The notes beneath the pieces were generated by a model, which had not been told where the DNA came from, searched no databases, and saw only the letters and a program-made list of their open reading frames with translations. Shown piece after piece: positions 24,301 to 62,630 of a stretch of 64,000 nt of DNA. Where the stretch lies: the NCBI GenBank assembly GCA_037903475.1, contig JBAJFG010000513.1, positions 1-64,000 on the forward strand. Direction: 5' to 3'. The position numbers and the translations under genes are program-made. Every line of letters starts with the position of its first letter. Position 1 is the stretch's first letter. The DNA is from Ancylostoma caninum (lineage: Eukaryota; Nematoda; Chromadorea; Rhabditida; Ancylostomatidae).

Positions 24301-27300
24301 ATGAGCTGTAGATAAACAATCAGAAGTTAGAGCCTGATTAGCTAAGTTTGGGCTGATCCAGAATAGACTCTGGGCCGACATGCATCGTTGAGACTACCCA
24401 GAAGAAAGAAATGTGTTAATACCCATGTTGACGATGGATAAATTTGGTTATCACGTTTACCCTGGGTAATCTCAACAATGCATGCCAGCCCTGATTGCCT
24501 CCTGTGTTTTATGATTGGTGATTGGGTAGTACTGCTCAGTTTTGTTACAGAAAGAGCTGTCATTTTCATCTGAATCCTTGCTACCCAAGGTTGTTATTTT
24601 TACCAGTTTTTTTTACTCAGATCCTACCGTTGTGCTGCAAAAATAGCACTACGGCACAGAGTTTATTTTCATGACAAGTAAACAGACTAAGCCCGTTATT
24701 ATAAGTCATGATAAGGTCTTGACATCGTGACCCCTCTTAGATGAGTTTGGAAAAAAAAAATTGAAATCGTTGGAGCCGAAATGGCTCTCAAATGGCTATT
24801 ATCCTTCCTTACTCATTGTAACTCTTCTATCATTAAAACATCTGTCTAGCAGAACCTTCTCGATGTATTTCAGTGGATTCTGATTTTTTGTGCTGAATAT
24901 TCTCAGAATTTCAATCTGCTTAATTTCAGTCATCCTTACCGTCCGTCTCGCTGTCGATTTCGGAAGCAGCTACGACACCGTTGTCGATACCAGCCCCGTC
25001 AGTAGTCTCATCCGAAGGCTCACCGAATTCCGGCGACCAACAGTCGCAGAAACCTTTTGTGCCAAGGAGAAGTCGCATCTCGGACAAATCAGTGCTTCCC
25101 ATCTCTGCGGACATTGCACGGAATAGGTAAGATGGTTGTTTACTTCCTTGTTTTGTTCATTTTTTCTTTTCAATTAGAAGACGTGACTATATGGAACTTT
25201 AATCGATCATTGGTGTCTTAGAGACGTTTCTTTCGTTTCTTTGTACGATAGTCGTTCCGTACTTTCGTTACTGTACAGTAATGATGAGCGTACGCAAAAT
25301 GCGCGAACCACGCTTGATGTGTAACATTTCGCACATCGTTTCCGTTTTACTTCGCATTCCATTGGCTATTGTATCTTTGTTGATGTTTCATCGAGCGGGT
25401 GTCTAGCAGAAAAAGAGCGATACGATGTCGCGTCGCGACATCTCCTCGCGCGCACACGTCGCTAATGGCCAGCATTGTTGTTTTAAGCGAATTAACGCCG
25501 ATGCGGGGGGACGAAAAATTGATGGACCTCGTCGAAAAGCAGCCGCGCGTCAACCGGATCCGTGTCGCGTCGCGACGATGGAGTTGACTTTGCCATGTGA
25601 TTCACACCTTCTTGACGAGCGGTGTCTAGATGCTTGAGAGTTTTTTTTCTCTGGACTTGACGAAATTTGAGTCATTTCATGGGGGTGCTTGCGTGGGGGA
25701 ATTTGGAGGGTTGTGATCTGCTTGTTTCTGGTAAGCCGTTGAGTTTTTGATCCTGGCTATGGTTTATGGCATCTTGCAATTCAGAAAAAAACACGATTTT
25801 ATGTTTCTAAGTTTCTATTTTTTTCCTTACACGGCTAATTATGTTGGCTACGACCCCTGGAGTTCCTTAGATCCTTTATGGTTCAAAATCTGTGAAAAAG
25901 CTAGGAGAATGGTAGAAAGGTCAGAAGCTGTGCCTCCTTAAGGAGGTCTAATGGCGCTCTAAATGGAGTTATTAAGGAGGTGAAAAAAAGCCCAAAACCA
26001 GTCAAAAATTCCTGTTTACAGGGATTTCTACCGCACAAACGATGTCCGTCCGCCGTACACGTATGCGTCGCTTATCCGACAAGCGATCATGGAATCACCA
26101 GACTGCCAGCTGACCCTGAATGAGATCTACACGTGGTTCACCGAGACATTTGCCTACTTCAGAAGGAATGCAGCGACATGGAAGGTACGGTACCCATATA
26201 ATCCTTCGTTTTATTTGCGTTTATCTTTGTGTTTGTTGCCACTTTTAATCCCACTCATACATTCGCGATTGTCCGCAATACGATTCTTATCGGTCGTTGT
26301 CATGAATCACATGAGTGGCGCTCGTTGAGCGTTGTGTGTTGTTTTCATGACAACGGCTTGCCGCTCGCCGCGCGTGTCTGGACTTCCCGGAATTCCCCGG
26401 CGCAGCATAGTGCGTTTGTGCTTTTTCCAAGCGTCTAAACAAGTAATCTGAGGGACGGCGGCAGCTGTGCAGGGAAGTAAACAGAAGGGCATGGAGTGTT
26501 AGGATTGCCTGCATTTGCGGGGAATATGTACTACTGTGAATATGGCGCTGCATTTCTGCTAATCTTATATGAGCGGATTTCGGTTTTTGTGGGGGTTCGG
26601 TTCTATTTTATATCATTTTTGTTGTTTGAACAGCCTAAATGTACTCAATGCATAGTGAAAAGACGTGATTTGTTGTGTCTTTTCTATTCTTCCTTTTATA
26701 AAAAGCCATAAGCGCACACGTGTGTTCCGCGAAAATCCAGCGCTGCTTCCGTGTTGTTTCACTGCATCTCCGCCCCACGGCTCAGCGCTCATTGATTACA
26801 CCTGCGCTTGTGTTGTTTGTCCATGGAGAAGCATGCTTATCCCAGCGACATCAACGTTCCGTGAGCAAAGAACGTGCGAGTGTGTGGATGCTGGGGCGAA
26901 GGCGAAAAAACAGGATATTTCAGGGAAAATTGAAATTATTTAGATAAGAGTTGAGGAAGTGGAGTGTCTATGATGTTATATCGAGAAGAGTTGGGAACAA
27001 TTTAGGTTTTCTGGATTGCTTATAGGCTGAGGGAGTGGCCAAGTGCCTCATTGAGGGGGTTCACATTGCCAGGAAAGTGTTGTCCTATGATTTCTGCTTC
27101 GTCAGGGTTAGCAGAAGAGATTCCTTATCATCACACTTTATTGTGACTCAACTATGGTTGGTAAATTGGTGAGTAATCCATGAGTCATTCCTTTTGCCCG
27201 TAAATAGGGTGTGGAATCTAATCATAGATGGAGTAAGTCATGCAGTGGTGTTCATGACAAAGGCTGTGGTGCAATAAACTGAGGGTTTCCACGGGGTTTT

Positions 27301-30300
27301 TCTCATGGATCTCATGGATCATGGACCCTTCGGATCAGCCTGTCTTATGGTCGTTTTTCTCTCAGGATTGATAGGTACCTCTCGGATATTATTTGAGACC
27401 CAATTTAAACGACGATAAGGGCCCAGAAGCGTCATCGGTATTACCCATGGTAAACATGTTGACTAACCCAGGTTTACCTTCTACCTGGCACCCATCTATA
27501 TCTTTACACATGGTAGAAGTGTCAACCTGCTCGGGTTTATCCTCTACCTAGCACCCATCTATATGTTTACCCATGGGTAGCAGCTGGGTCGTTGATACTC
27601 AGCTGCTACTCATTAGTATGAGATTAGCCATAATTTACGTCTAGTCGTTTTTCACTGTGTATATTTTCTAATAAGCGTAGCATACGCGAAAGAAAGCGGC
27701 CAAACGATCAAAACGACGCGTCATCTGTCGCCGTATTCGTCTGTGCGGACGTACGTAAGTGCGCAAAAAGTGTCTTACGTTGTTGGGCTTGTTGTCCGAT
27801 GAATGTCATGACCTGTACGCCGGCACAATTTACGAGGTACACGCAGCGTTGAGCGTACGAGGCGAGGCGATTGTAAGAGTCAACGTTTGTGGCGCGGCCC
27901 TCAGCAGCAGCAGGTCGGCGAGCGTTGTTCTCTGTCAACAAACCGTCTTCGCACGCTGCGACCGGCTCGTTTTTTCACGCCCTCATTTTGCAAATTGAGG
28001 CCAGCGTTAGTGCGTTTCGGCGAAGATGCGCGGAGGATTCAGCGATGTGTTTTGTGGCGGGGATCAGATGCGTGATGTTGGGATGATTTGGGTAGTTCGA
28101 AAGGATTTCCCCTCCATATTTTGTGAGTTCTTGCTTTGGGTATAGGGATATAGTGCGATGATGGTAGAACACAACCCCGCTCCACCCCCCCCCCTTTCTC
28201 GGGCAGCAAAAATGCAACTTTCCCTAGCCAGCAAAATTATTACGACCCCCACGCCCTGTTTTTATCATACTTATTGTCGAACAATGCATCATCGATCCTA
28301 TTCGAACTCGAATATTCGGTTTTGAATGGATCGAAAATTGGGGTGGTCGGAAAAAGTGATGAAGCCCATAAAATGAGAGAGAGAAGGTCTAGAAGTTTTT
28401 CTGTTTTTCGAGTACTCGGGTTCTCGAATAGAAAGGTTTCATGCATTGCTGAGGTTACCCATGGTAAACATGTTAACGTACCCAAATTTACCCCCTACCC
28501 GGCTTCCACCAACATGTTTACCCTTCCGTGACATTGTTTATACCCGGCTGCGAGCCATGAGTAATCCTTCCAAAGATGCATCTGTGCCCTGGATTATTGA
28601 TAGGATTAGTTGAACTATTCGCTTTTTATTTGGTTATTCTCTATTTCGTCCGTGAACGAGTCTGAAAAAATGAAGGAAATCTTAGTAGCCTTGCATCCTG
28701 GCTTACCACTACATAAGGACTCCAGTGAAGTTACTACTTGTTAGATGTATATTCCAGGAACATTTTGCCCTGAATGAAAAAGCGGTTGTTTGCGACATTT
28801 CATGAACTGCCGCCGCGCCCAATGGCAGTACATTGATGTATGTCGCTGGGTCGCACGCGCGCCGAGCGCAGCAAAAAGTCGTCTAGCACTTAGAAGTGCG
28901 CGCGTCGGCACCGCGTTGTTGTTTATGTTGTTGGACAACCTGTTAATGGGATTATCGATTCAGCGTGGGGTTACAGTCTGTAGAGGGATTTGAACTGTAA
29001 ATACTGCTTGTGTTGAGCATGATTAACTGCAAGATTTGGTCTGATTTTGATCTGATTGCGTGGTTTGGACAGTACAGACGAAGGGCTAGGTGGTGATCTA
29101 CTGAAACTTAGGAAATTTTTTCCAGAGAGAGCTGCATGAGAATTTTGTGAAAGTTTGTGGGAGACGTAGAAGCTGTGATAGTCTGGATAGTGTCTGGCAG
29201 GTGGTAATGGTAGTCTTGAAGTGAGTACAGAAGAATTCCCTGGAGAATTTCTAAGAGTTGTAACGCTGCATCCTTAATCTGGTTGCGCACTTCCTGATTG
29301 GCTGGGCGGTTCATGTGGGCGTGGGCGCACTCTAATGAGTGGACGCTTGAAAATCGCAACCAGTCACAGCGATCTTACGTCGAGATGAGCAATCGCGAAC
29401 GCAACATGGCCTTCCAAAACGAGTTTTAGTACATACACAGTGCGGGAAATAGATATTGATTGACTAACTATATTTTCTTTTTTCAGAATGCAGTCCGACA
29501 CAACCTATCGTTACACAAATGCTTCCAACGTGTTGAGCAAAACGTGAAAGGAGCAGTGTGGACTGTGGATGATAGTGAATTCTACCGTAGACGACCTCAA
29601 CGTACGGCGGCCACACGAAGTCAGCCTAATACGCCATTGCCGGAAGAGGTGAGTCGTTTATATGACTGAGTGGTTTTGATCTACCAGCTTGTTTTTTTTT
29701 GGTTGGCCTTTTTTTCGAATTTTTTCTATTGAATTTCTTTGAAGATGTTGGCCCAACGACTCATTGATCAGACAGCGTTGAGCATGATGGAAAATCGAGC
29801 GGATGGCACAGGTCATCTTGTTGATAATGCATTGCTCAATGGTGGTTTGGAAGGAGTTTTGTCTTTCTTAGGTGAGCATCTTGCCTTTTTTGTTTTTCTT
29901 TCATCTCAATTATTTAGTGGGATGAAACCTACTATCTGTTTCTAATTCACGTCTTTCACTGGTGTTATTTCCAGCAAGCAGTGGTGACGGGAATCCGCTC
30001 TCACTACTATCGGCTGCCGCAGCAGCTTCCGAACAAAGTTCATGTGCCGTAACGCCGAATCTGTTGGTCAAGGATGAACCACGTGATGCTCCAATGGAAA
30101 TTGATGCAATGGCACAAGCAACCCAGATGCAGAATCATCTGAATGGCCGATTGGGTGTGTTTATGTTTCCATCAATTTCTCAATTGCAATTTGGGCCGGC
30201 TAGATGGCGTTCTGCGGGACTTGTTATTCTGCACTGTTTGTTTGCATGTTGATGTGTTTGTTCAGCATTAGTCATATGTGGAATTGATTAGATGGCATAT

Positions 30301-31040
30301 GCAACGTGAGATAAAGAAAAATATGTTGTCCAGATAGGGAAAGCGACGGACGCATTTGTTCTTTTGTGATGAGTAATTGCTGACAGTTATGATTACCCAA
30401 TTCTGGGAAAGCGGTATCCTTGTGTGGTTGACTCTCTACTATAGGGTTAGAGTTTACAGTTCCCTCAAGCGGAAGTGCTAAGGGTTAACCCAGCAGATAG
30501 AAATGAAATCTATCTGGTTTGAAGCTGTGCCTAATGAAGCGCTACACTAAGTCATTTTTGCCCTACGGTCCGCTAAGCTCTGAGGTTTCCGTTCGCTGCT
30601 CCACTAGAAAATTCACGCATTGATCGACCGGAGTCACAAGGCTACTGGCGATGATCAAAGGTTCGAATCCCGCCACTGCCGACCGTTTTGCCCTTTCTAA
30701 AATCTTTTTCTCGAGAACCGAAAGGCGTGTTTGCATGTTGTACCACTTGCTAGCTTTGGCGTCAAACCAGATGGGTTTCGTTCCGTTTGGGTTAGCTTTC
30801 TGCGTGCATATTCTTGGTTAGGCTCAGGATCTTCAACTAGTGAGATTTTGAGGGGGAATGCTTGTTGTTATTTAAATTCAAAACAATTTATTTGAGAAAT
30901 GAGGAAATTTCTATGATTTATATTCGTGATTTTCAGAGGTCCACGATCCAGATGCAACCCCTCCGGCCGAGGATGAAGCCAGGCTGGTTGTGGATGAACA
31001 ACCCCAGCCACCCACGCCAACGGTAGCGTCAAGTTGCTGA
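12336..31040 (+). CDS. fkh-7: FOXP-family forkhead transcription factor (11 exons)
   Basis: Sequence-specific nuclear DNA-binding protein, by family a repressor that works as a dimer. Proposed join: 12336-12368, 12431-12445, 14065-14459, 16027-16171, 16242-16334, 24930-25126, 26022-26184, 29487-29648, 29745-29871, 29975-30154, 30937-31040. All junctions are GT-AG and the frame stays open for 537 codons. The order is the FOXP one: C2H2 finger (C120, C125, H138, H143; C-x4-C-x12-H-x4-H); leucine zipper with M153, V160, L167, L174, L181 in heptads; then a forkhead at about 302-386 near the C-terminus with [13 protein letters not shown] as recognition helix. [12 protein letters not shown] has the Ala typical of FOXP where other FOX proteins have Pro. 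It lacks the long poly-Gln N-terminus of vertebrate FOXP1/2/4 (about 680-710 residues). Exons 3-11 are firm; the 5' end (exons 1-2 and the ATG) is inferred. C. elegans fkh-7 is the only nematode FOXP name I know. Confidence 0.9.
12431..12445 (+). CDS. fkh-7: fkh-7 exon 2 (15-nt micro-exon, proposed)
   Basis: It follows a 62-bp intron with a good CTCTAAACAG acceptor, encodes DTVPA, and ends at a consensus GTGAGT donor, in phase 0 at both ends. Exon 1 could also join exon 3 directly without breaking the frame, so this may be an optional cassette. Confidence 0.4.
14065..14459 (+). CDS. fkh-7: fkh-7 exon 3 (hydrophobic region and zinc finger)
   Basis: Acceptor CATTCAG before 14065, donor GAGAG|GTGGGC after 14459. 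It encodes residues 17-148: an acidic/Ser start, a Gln/Asn/Leu-rich middle ([21 protein letters not shown]), then the C2H2 finger [16 protein letters not shown] with its two His at 138 and 143. Spacing and flanks match the FOXP finger residue for residue. Confidence 0.93.
16027..16171 (+). CDS. fkh-7: fkh-7 exon 4 (leucine zipper)
   Basis: Begins in phase 2, completing Arg148. It encodes the dimerisation helix ending in [19 protein letters not shown], nearly the same as in vertebrate FOXP proteins, followed by a Ser/Thr/Pro linker. Donor AAG|GTAAAC. Confidence 0.95.
16242..16334 (+). CDS. fkh-7: fkh-7 exon 5 (linker)
   Basis: A 31-codon phase-0 exon after a 70-bp intron. Encodes a Ser/Pro/Ala linker ([12 protein letters not shown]...STQSAAVQ) between zipper and forkhead. 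Donor CAG|GTGTGT opens an 8.6-kb intron. Confidence 0.85.
17360..17645. promoter_or_regulatory. CpG-rich intronic block
   Basis: GC-rich island in AT-rich intron with CTGTTTACACGG, CAGATAAACAAAAC and the near-palindrome ATGCAAATCATGCAT. The overlapping frame (17293-17649) has no recognisable domain and seems an effect of composition. Confidence 0.3.
18420..19030. promoter_or_regulatory. CpG-rich intronic block with GTCGTC/AGCAGC repeats
   Basis: About 600 bp rich in CGGCGG, AGCAGCAGC and CGTCGTCGTCG, with TGTTTATCAACACA near 18495. Frames of 125-129 codons exist on both strands over the same bases and encode simple repeats, so I do not call a gene. Confidence 0.3.
22030..22300. promoter_or_regulatory. 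CpG-rich intronic block
   Basis: Short island with many CACACA and CGACGACGC runs and GTGTAAATAACGC. No coding signal. Confidence 0.25.
23100..23700. promoter_or_regulatory. CpG-rich intronic block
   Basis: Higher GC than its flanks, with (CAA)n at about 23365-23395 and a G-run at 23690-23702. Short frames on both strands have no recognisable domain. Confidence 0.25.
24378..24490. repeat. Palindrome-family element, type A
   Basis: GACATGCATCGTTGAGACTA at the left and CACGTTTACCCTGGGTAATC, CAACAATGCATG at the right; the left arm is damaged by an AGAAAGAAA tract. Confidence 0.7.
24930..25126 (+). CDS. fkh-7: fkh-7 exon 6 (Ser/Pro linker, pre-forkhead)
   Basis: Acceptor TTAATTTCAG. It encodes a Ser/Thr/Pro-rich linker ending in [20 protein letters not shown], which matches the conserved block just before the forkhead of FOXP1/2. 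Donor AATAG|GTAAGA, phase 2. Confidence 0.93.
25395..25610. promoter_or_regulatory. CpG-rich block with a TCGCGTCGCGA palindrome
   Basis: Holds the palindrome GATGTCGCGTCGCGACATC at 25424-25442 (9-bp arms, 1-nt centre) and its core GTCGCGTCGCGAC again at 25563-25575. Located in the 0.9-kb intron before the forkhead exon. Confidence 0.4.
26022..26184 (+). CDS. fkh-7: fkh-7 exon 7 (forkhead, N-terminal half)
   Basis: Encodes [18 protein letters not shown] through [10 protein letters not shown], helices 1 and 2 of the forkhead. Near identity to vertebrate FOXP sequence. Phase 2 in, phase 0 out (AAG|GTACGG). Confidence 0.98.
27430..27645. repeat. Palindrome-family element, type B (double)
   Basis: Begins ATTACCCATGGTAAACATGT and carries two successive CTAGCACCCATCTATAT-like blocks, TGTTTACCCATGGG, and CAGCTGCTACTCAT then ATGAGATTA at the right. 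The internal block appears duplicated. Confidence 0.7.
27680..28070. promoter_or_regulatory. CpG-rich intronic block
   Basis: Strong CpG content (GACGCGTC, GCGCGGCC, CGGCGAGCG) and the near-forkhead TCAACAAACCG. Overlapping short frames are not recognisable. Confidence 0.3.
28437..28580. repeat. Palindrome-family element, type B
   Basis: GCATTGCTGAGGTTACCCAT, GGTAAACATGTTAACG, CAACATGTTTACCC and TGACATTGTTTATACC in the order seen in the copies at 903 and 55962. Confidence 0.75.
28780..28940. promoter_or_regulatory. CpG-rich intronic block
   Basis: Contains GCACGCGCGCCGAGCGC and GTTGTTGTTTATGTTGTTGG. Short and sharply bounded in AT-rich intron. Confidence 0.3.
29487..29648 (+). CDS. fkh-7: fkh-7 exon 8 (recognition helix and wing)
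   Basis: Starts [13 protein letters not shown] (R351 corresponds to human FOXP2 R553), then [19 protein letters not shown] and RRRPQR. Compared with vertebrate FOXP (RVENVKGAVW) there is one extra residue, Q365, before the wing strand. Phase 0 at both ends. Confidence 0.98.
29745..29871 (+). CDS. fkh-7: fkh-7 exon 9
   Basis: Follows a 96-bp intron. Encodes [29 protein letters not shown], an amphipathic post-forkhead segment. Phase 0 in, phase 1 out (TTAG|GTGAGC). Confidence 0.88.
29975..30154 (+). CDS. fkh-7: fkh-7 exon 10
   Basis: Encodes an Ala/Ser-rich run ([15 protein letters not shown]), then [20 protein letters not shown]. The KDEPRD stretch resembles a SUMO-acceptor-like acidic patch, with no confirmation. 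Phase 1 in and out. Confidence 0.88.
30475..30830 (+). repeat. Possible tRNA-derived SINE-like repeat in fkh-7 intron 10
   Basis: Holds AAAGGTTCGAATCCCGCC (about 30658-30675), a perfect pol III B-box in a T-arm-like context, but no cloverleaf or clear A-box can be drawn upstream. A SINE or tRNA pseudogene is more likely than a tRNA gene. Confidence 0.35.
30937..31040 (+). CDS. fkh-7: fkh-7 exon 11 (C-terminus and stop)
   Basis: Acidic, Pro-rich tail [26 protein letters not shown] ending at TGA 31038-31040. The acidic ending parallels the acidic C-termini of vertebrate FOXP proteins. Confidence 0.9.
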
Positions 31041-32125
31041 CAGCGCTAAGTAGCTTGGCTTTTTGCCAAATTAGCTGTCACCCGAAACGCGGAATGGGGA
31101 CCGCTCCAAGAACTCCTGGCCGGTTAGCTTCTTGGAGGCTGTCATTCCTTTCCCTTGCGTTTTTTTCCGTCGATGGATTCTGATATTCTGTGGTTCCACG
31201 AACTTTCAGATGATGTTTTTTTTTGTCTCTGGTGTATTGATCATTATTGTGATGTTTTAAACTCATTTTCTCTTCGTTTTCATTTTTCATTTTCGTTTTT
31301 TTTCCTGCTTTTTAATATTATTTTTTCGTGAATGTATTATTCTCTACTGTTCTCATTCTCAAAAATCCGCAAGCGTATCGCCACATATATTCCAAACAAT
31401 ATCATTCATTCAGGGCATGTTTCATTTGTCTGTCTTCTCCAATTTTTGTGCGAGTTGTCCCTCCCCCTACCATTGTGTCGATTGTCTTAAATGTGAAACA
31501 TTCAACACGCGCTAGTTTTATTTCATTGCACATATAAGTAAATACTATGATTATATGACGAATTGTGACAGTTGTCCGCCGATGTCGTTGGGTCTCAGGA
31601 TATTGTTTGTGTGTGTAATTTTTCTCTGTCTCAGACCTTTCTTTGCGGATTTTTTTCTTAAATTTAAGGTAGCATATAGACTTTATTTGTGGGGCGCAGC
31701 GCCCCGATCCACACATTACCAAGATGCACATCCCTCGATCTCAACCGGGTTACCCTTCTCTCCTGTTACCATTGTTGATGCCTTGTTAACAACCTCAGAT
31801 TTTGAATAAATTTATTTTTAAAGCTAATTTTTGTGTGATACAGTGTATATAGAGGCTAATAAGGCCTTAGCGATCCTGTGGAATTTAAAATGAGCTCAGA
31901 AGCTGTGGGGATGCAAGGTTTCTTAATAGTGAATGAGTTGAGTTGAGGCCGGTTACCATGGTGATCTCCGCTGGCGGTCGGTGTTGGGACCGCGTCCGTG
32001 TGGATTCCGCATCTGCCTCAAGTACGCTGTGATTCCTCCAGTTCTATGCTCTGAATATACTCCGAGCGAAGCTCACAGGGTTTAGGAAGCCTAGCCAGTG
32101 CCACCACTAGTGCTCATCTCGTGGA
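31041..32125 (+). other. fkh-7 3' UTR and fkh-7/rab-28 intergenic gap
   Basis: T-rich 3' UTR of about 780 nt, then AATAAA at 31805-31810. From there to the rab-28 ATG is 315 bp with a GC-richer patch at about 31945-32015. Possible trans-splice acceptors before the ATG are CCTCCAG (about 32034-32040) and CCACTAG (about 32104-32110); neither is strong. Confidence 0.6.
31805..31810 (+). terminator. Poly(A) signal AATAAA for fkh-7
   Basis: First canonical AATAAA downstream of the stop in the plus-strand direction that I could find, in a T/A-rich context. Confidence 0.6.
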
Positions 32126-60256
<28,131 letters not shown>

Positions 60257-62630
60257 TCTATTCATATTTGTAAACATTCGTGTAAAATTTGTGCCAGAAC
60301 TGATTTGCTTTAATATGGATGACTGTAATTTTGCTGTTATTAGCTGCCTAAACTTCAACTCAAATATACCACAGCATATACTAACAAACGCATTTGTGGC
60401 GGAGGTTATTACGACAGGTGGGATATGGTCCAAGTATGGAAACTTCAAAAATAGAATAACGGATCTATGCTGTATAAGCATATCAAGTGAATGCGCGCCT
60501 TTAAGCGTAACCAAAACTTTGTGCAGTGCACTCAGATATAGACCACTCTTCCTACGTAAATATGGACTGAATAATGCAGCACATCTCCCCCTTATTCATA
60601 ATCTAGGGATGCGTTCGAGAGATATGCAACCATAACATAACAGTGGCGCTCTTTTTCGAATAATTATTTAGGTCACGGGCACAGGTCATATTTAAGGAAG
60701 CGTCTCGCTGTCTTACTCCTTACGTTTACTCGTCATATATTACTTGCTTTCTCATCTATATCTTGATAGTAGCACTTACTTAAGATCTTTTGAAGCTTCC
60801 TTGGGAACTACTAATGCTTCAATCGTTGGTATTAGCACCACCCTACTCATATGCCTTGAACTGCACCATGGCAGCAGCTATCTTCGTAGCCTCATTCACT
60901 ACATCGTGAACACTCCGCTACATAGTTTGAATCTTCTGAGGTCAGAAATTGGCGGACATTCAGAAAACACATCATAAGTAATTGCCGGAATGTGACCAAT
61001 ACCAGCAACCAATAAAAGAGTTTGCTGAATGAAAATACAATTGTTTGGACAAAAAAAAAACTACTAGAGACAGGAGTGGGGTCGACAAGACAAGCAAATC
61101 CAGAGGAACACTTCGAAAGCAAAGCAAAGGGTCAATTCAACACAATAGCAGAATATCGCCAACAATTAAAGCCAATCCGATGTTGCTGTCCCGCGCACCT
61201 CCTCGCATTTCAACACTGAACTCTCCTGTGTCACTCGAAAGCCCATTCAAGTTTTCAACGGTTTCCTCCATTCTTTTCGAAACGAAATCGAATCGAATAT
61301 CGACTAAATTCAAAATTGCACCTTCATCGAACATTCGAATTTGGAGTAGATTCGAAAATGGACTTTTTTCAACAGTTGAATTTCAAGTTATTCGAATTCT
61401 AATGTTTATTAGAATTTTCCGCTCGAATACGTCATTCGGTCCGAAGTATAGTAGTTAGCATGAAGTAGGAACCGTTATATGTTGTTCCGGACGAAGAAAT
61501 CAGAATATGTAGGCGTGCTTGTGAAACAGATTGATTGGGACTCCTGAGGATCCATTCCAGTTGCGCATTTAGGATATCGTTATTAGATAGAGAGGATAAG
61601 AATCGCGGTTTGAGCAAGAAACAAAATTCTGTAGGAAGGGAACAATTCACCTGCTCAATCTAAAAAATATTCTGGATCACTCTTCTACTCCTTGTTCTTC
61701 CACTCCCTCAAAAAGAGCGAATGTTCTTGTCAAAGAATTGGCCTCACTGTGGGCCGGAGTAGTAAATCCCCTAACTTGGTTTCATTACTAATCCGCGAGA
61801 CCGTACTTCGGAGTCAAGGGAATGCTCCATATTCATTTATCACTTATCATGCACTTTCATCTTTATAAACAACTCTGAACTTGTTCTGCATAAAAAGAGC
61901 TGTTCTGAGATCTTTTATTGTCTGTTGTAATCCCCGTTACTAATAATTGCTGTACTGATAAATGCTGATAAATGCTGTGGTGCCGACTGTCGTGGAAGGA
62001 GCAGATTTATTCTATACAGTTCTAGAACTTTTCTCCTAGGACGCTGCATCGCCGGGAACAAGTGTAGGCTTGGCAGCGCCAAGTCTGGCGTGGATCGAGT
62101 TGGGCCTTCCATCTTTTTTTCAATTTTCTTGCTGGTGTTGACACTTACACGGACGACCGTGGTCAAAGAGGAATTCCTAGTCGTTTTCTCGATAGCACGA
62201 CAACGGAATGCGACATAAATTTGATGAATCTGTCCTGACCTCTTGAGCGGTGTTCAGAATCTCCAAGGAGACTTTATTTTCATATTTTTACACGCAACAG
62301 CACCTTTTGTGGGCAATAAACCCTCCATATGGAAGCTTTCAAAATAATTAATGCTTTATTCCAATGCAGAATGATTAAGTGAATCAAGTCTACCGAAACC
62401 ACAAGTACATGTTGACTGAAACATTCTACTCTCAATTAAGGCTGTATATGAGGCAAGTTTCACTCGAAAAAGCACTATGGGTATGACCTACTATGGAAAC
62501 AACTATCGAAAACAAGAAACTGCGTCCCAGCGAGTCACAAAACCAGATCATTCAATAGAAGTTACTCAGTACAGTTCAATAATTGTTATAGCGATGTGAA
62601 GACTACGTACATTTTGTCAAATTAACCGAG
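60257..62630. other. Convergent intergenic region, rab-28 / PTP gene
   Basis: The best canonical rab-28 poly(A) signal is AATAAA at 61011-61016. For the minus-strand phosphatase gene, TTTATT at 62355-62360 (AATAAA on that strand) lies 271 nt after its stop. A 131-codon minus-strand frame at 60119-60514 overlaps the rab-28 exon and has no recognised domain. Confidence 0.5.
61915..62254 (-). other. Unassigned open frame, 112 codons
   Basis: Open from just after a stop at about 62255 to TAA at 61917. Basic, Ser/Thr-rich (IEKTTRNSSLTTVVRVSV, PTRSTPDLALPSLHLFP). It has an internal CGT|GTAAGT donor and an AATAAA near 62006, so it could be an exon end plus intron, or part of a dispersed repeat. I do not recognise it. 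Confidence 0.2.

Larger units (their letters stand above)
16335..24929 (+). other. fkh-7 intron 5 (8.6 kb)
   Basis: No exon-like homology was found. It contains CpG-rich blocks at about 17360-17645, 18420-19030, 22030-22300 and 23100-23700, a palindrome-family element at 24378, and the 12-mer GTAAACATGACA twice (20675 and 24012). The distribution suits enhancers of a developmental regulator, but that is inference. Confidence 0.6.
26185..29486 (+). other. fkh-7 intron 7 (3.3 kb), splits the forkhead
   Basis: Interrupts the domain between TWK and NAVRH. Contains CpG-rich blocks at about 26290-26480 (with GTAAACA at 26477-26483), 26710-26900, 27680-28070 and 28780-28940, and palindrome-family elements at 27430 and 28437. 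No further exon seen. Confidence 0.7.

Noticed and set aside
30640..30690. tRNA gene around GGTTCGAATCCCGCC
   Set aside because: B-box present but no cloverleaf could be drawn; kept only as a SINE-like repeat.
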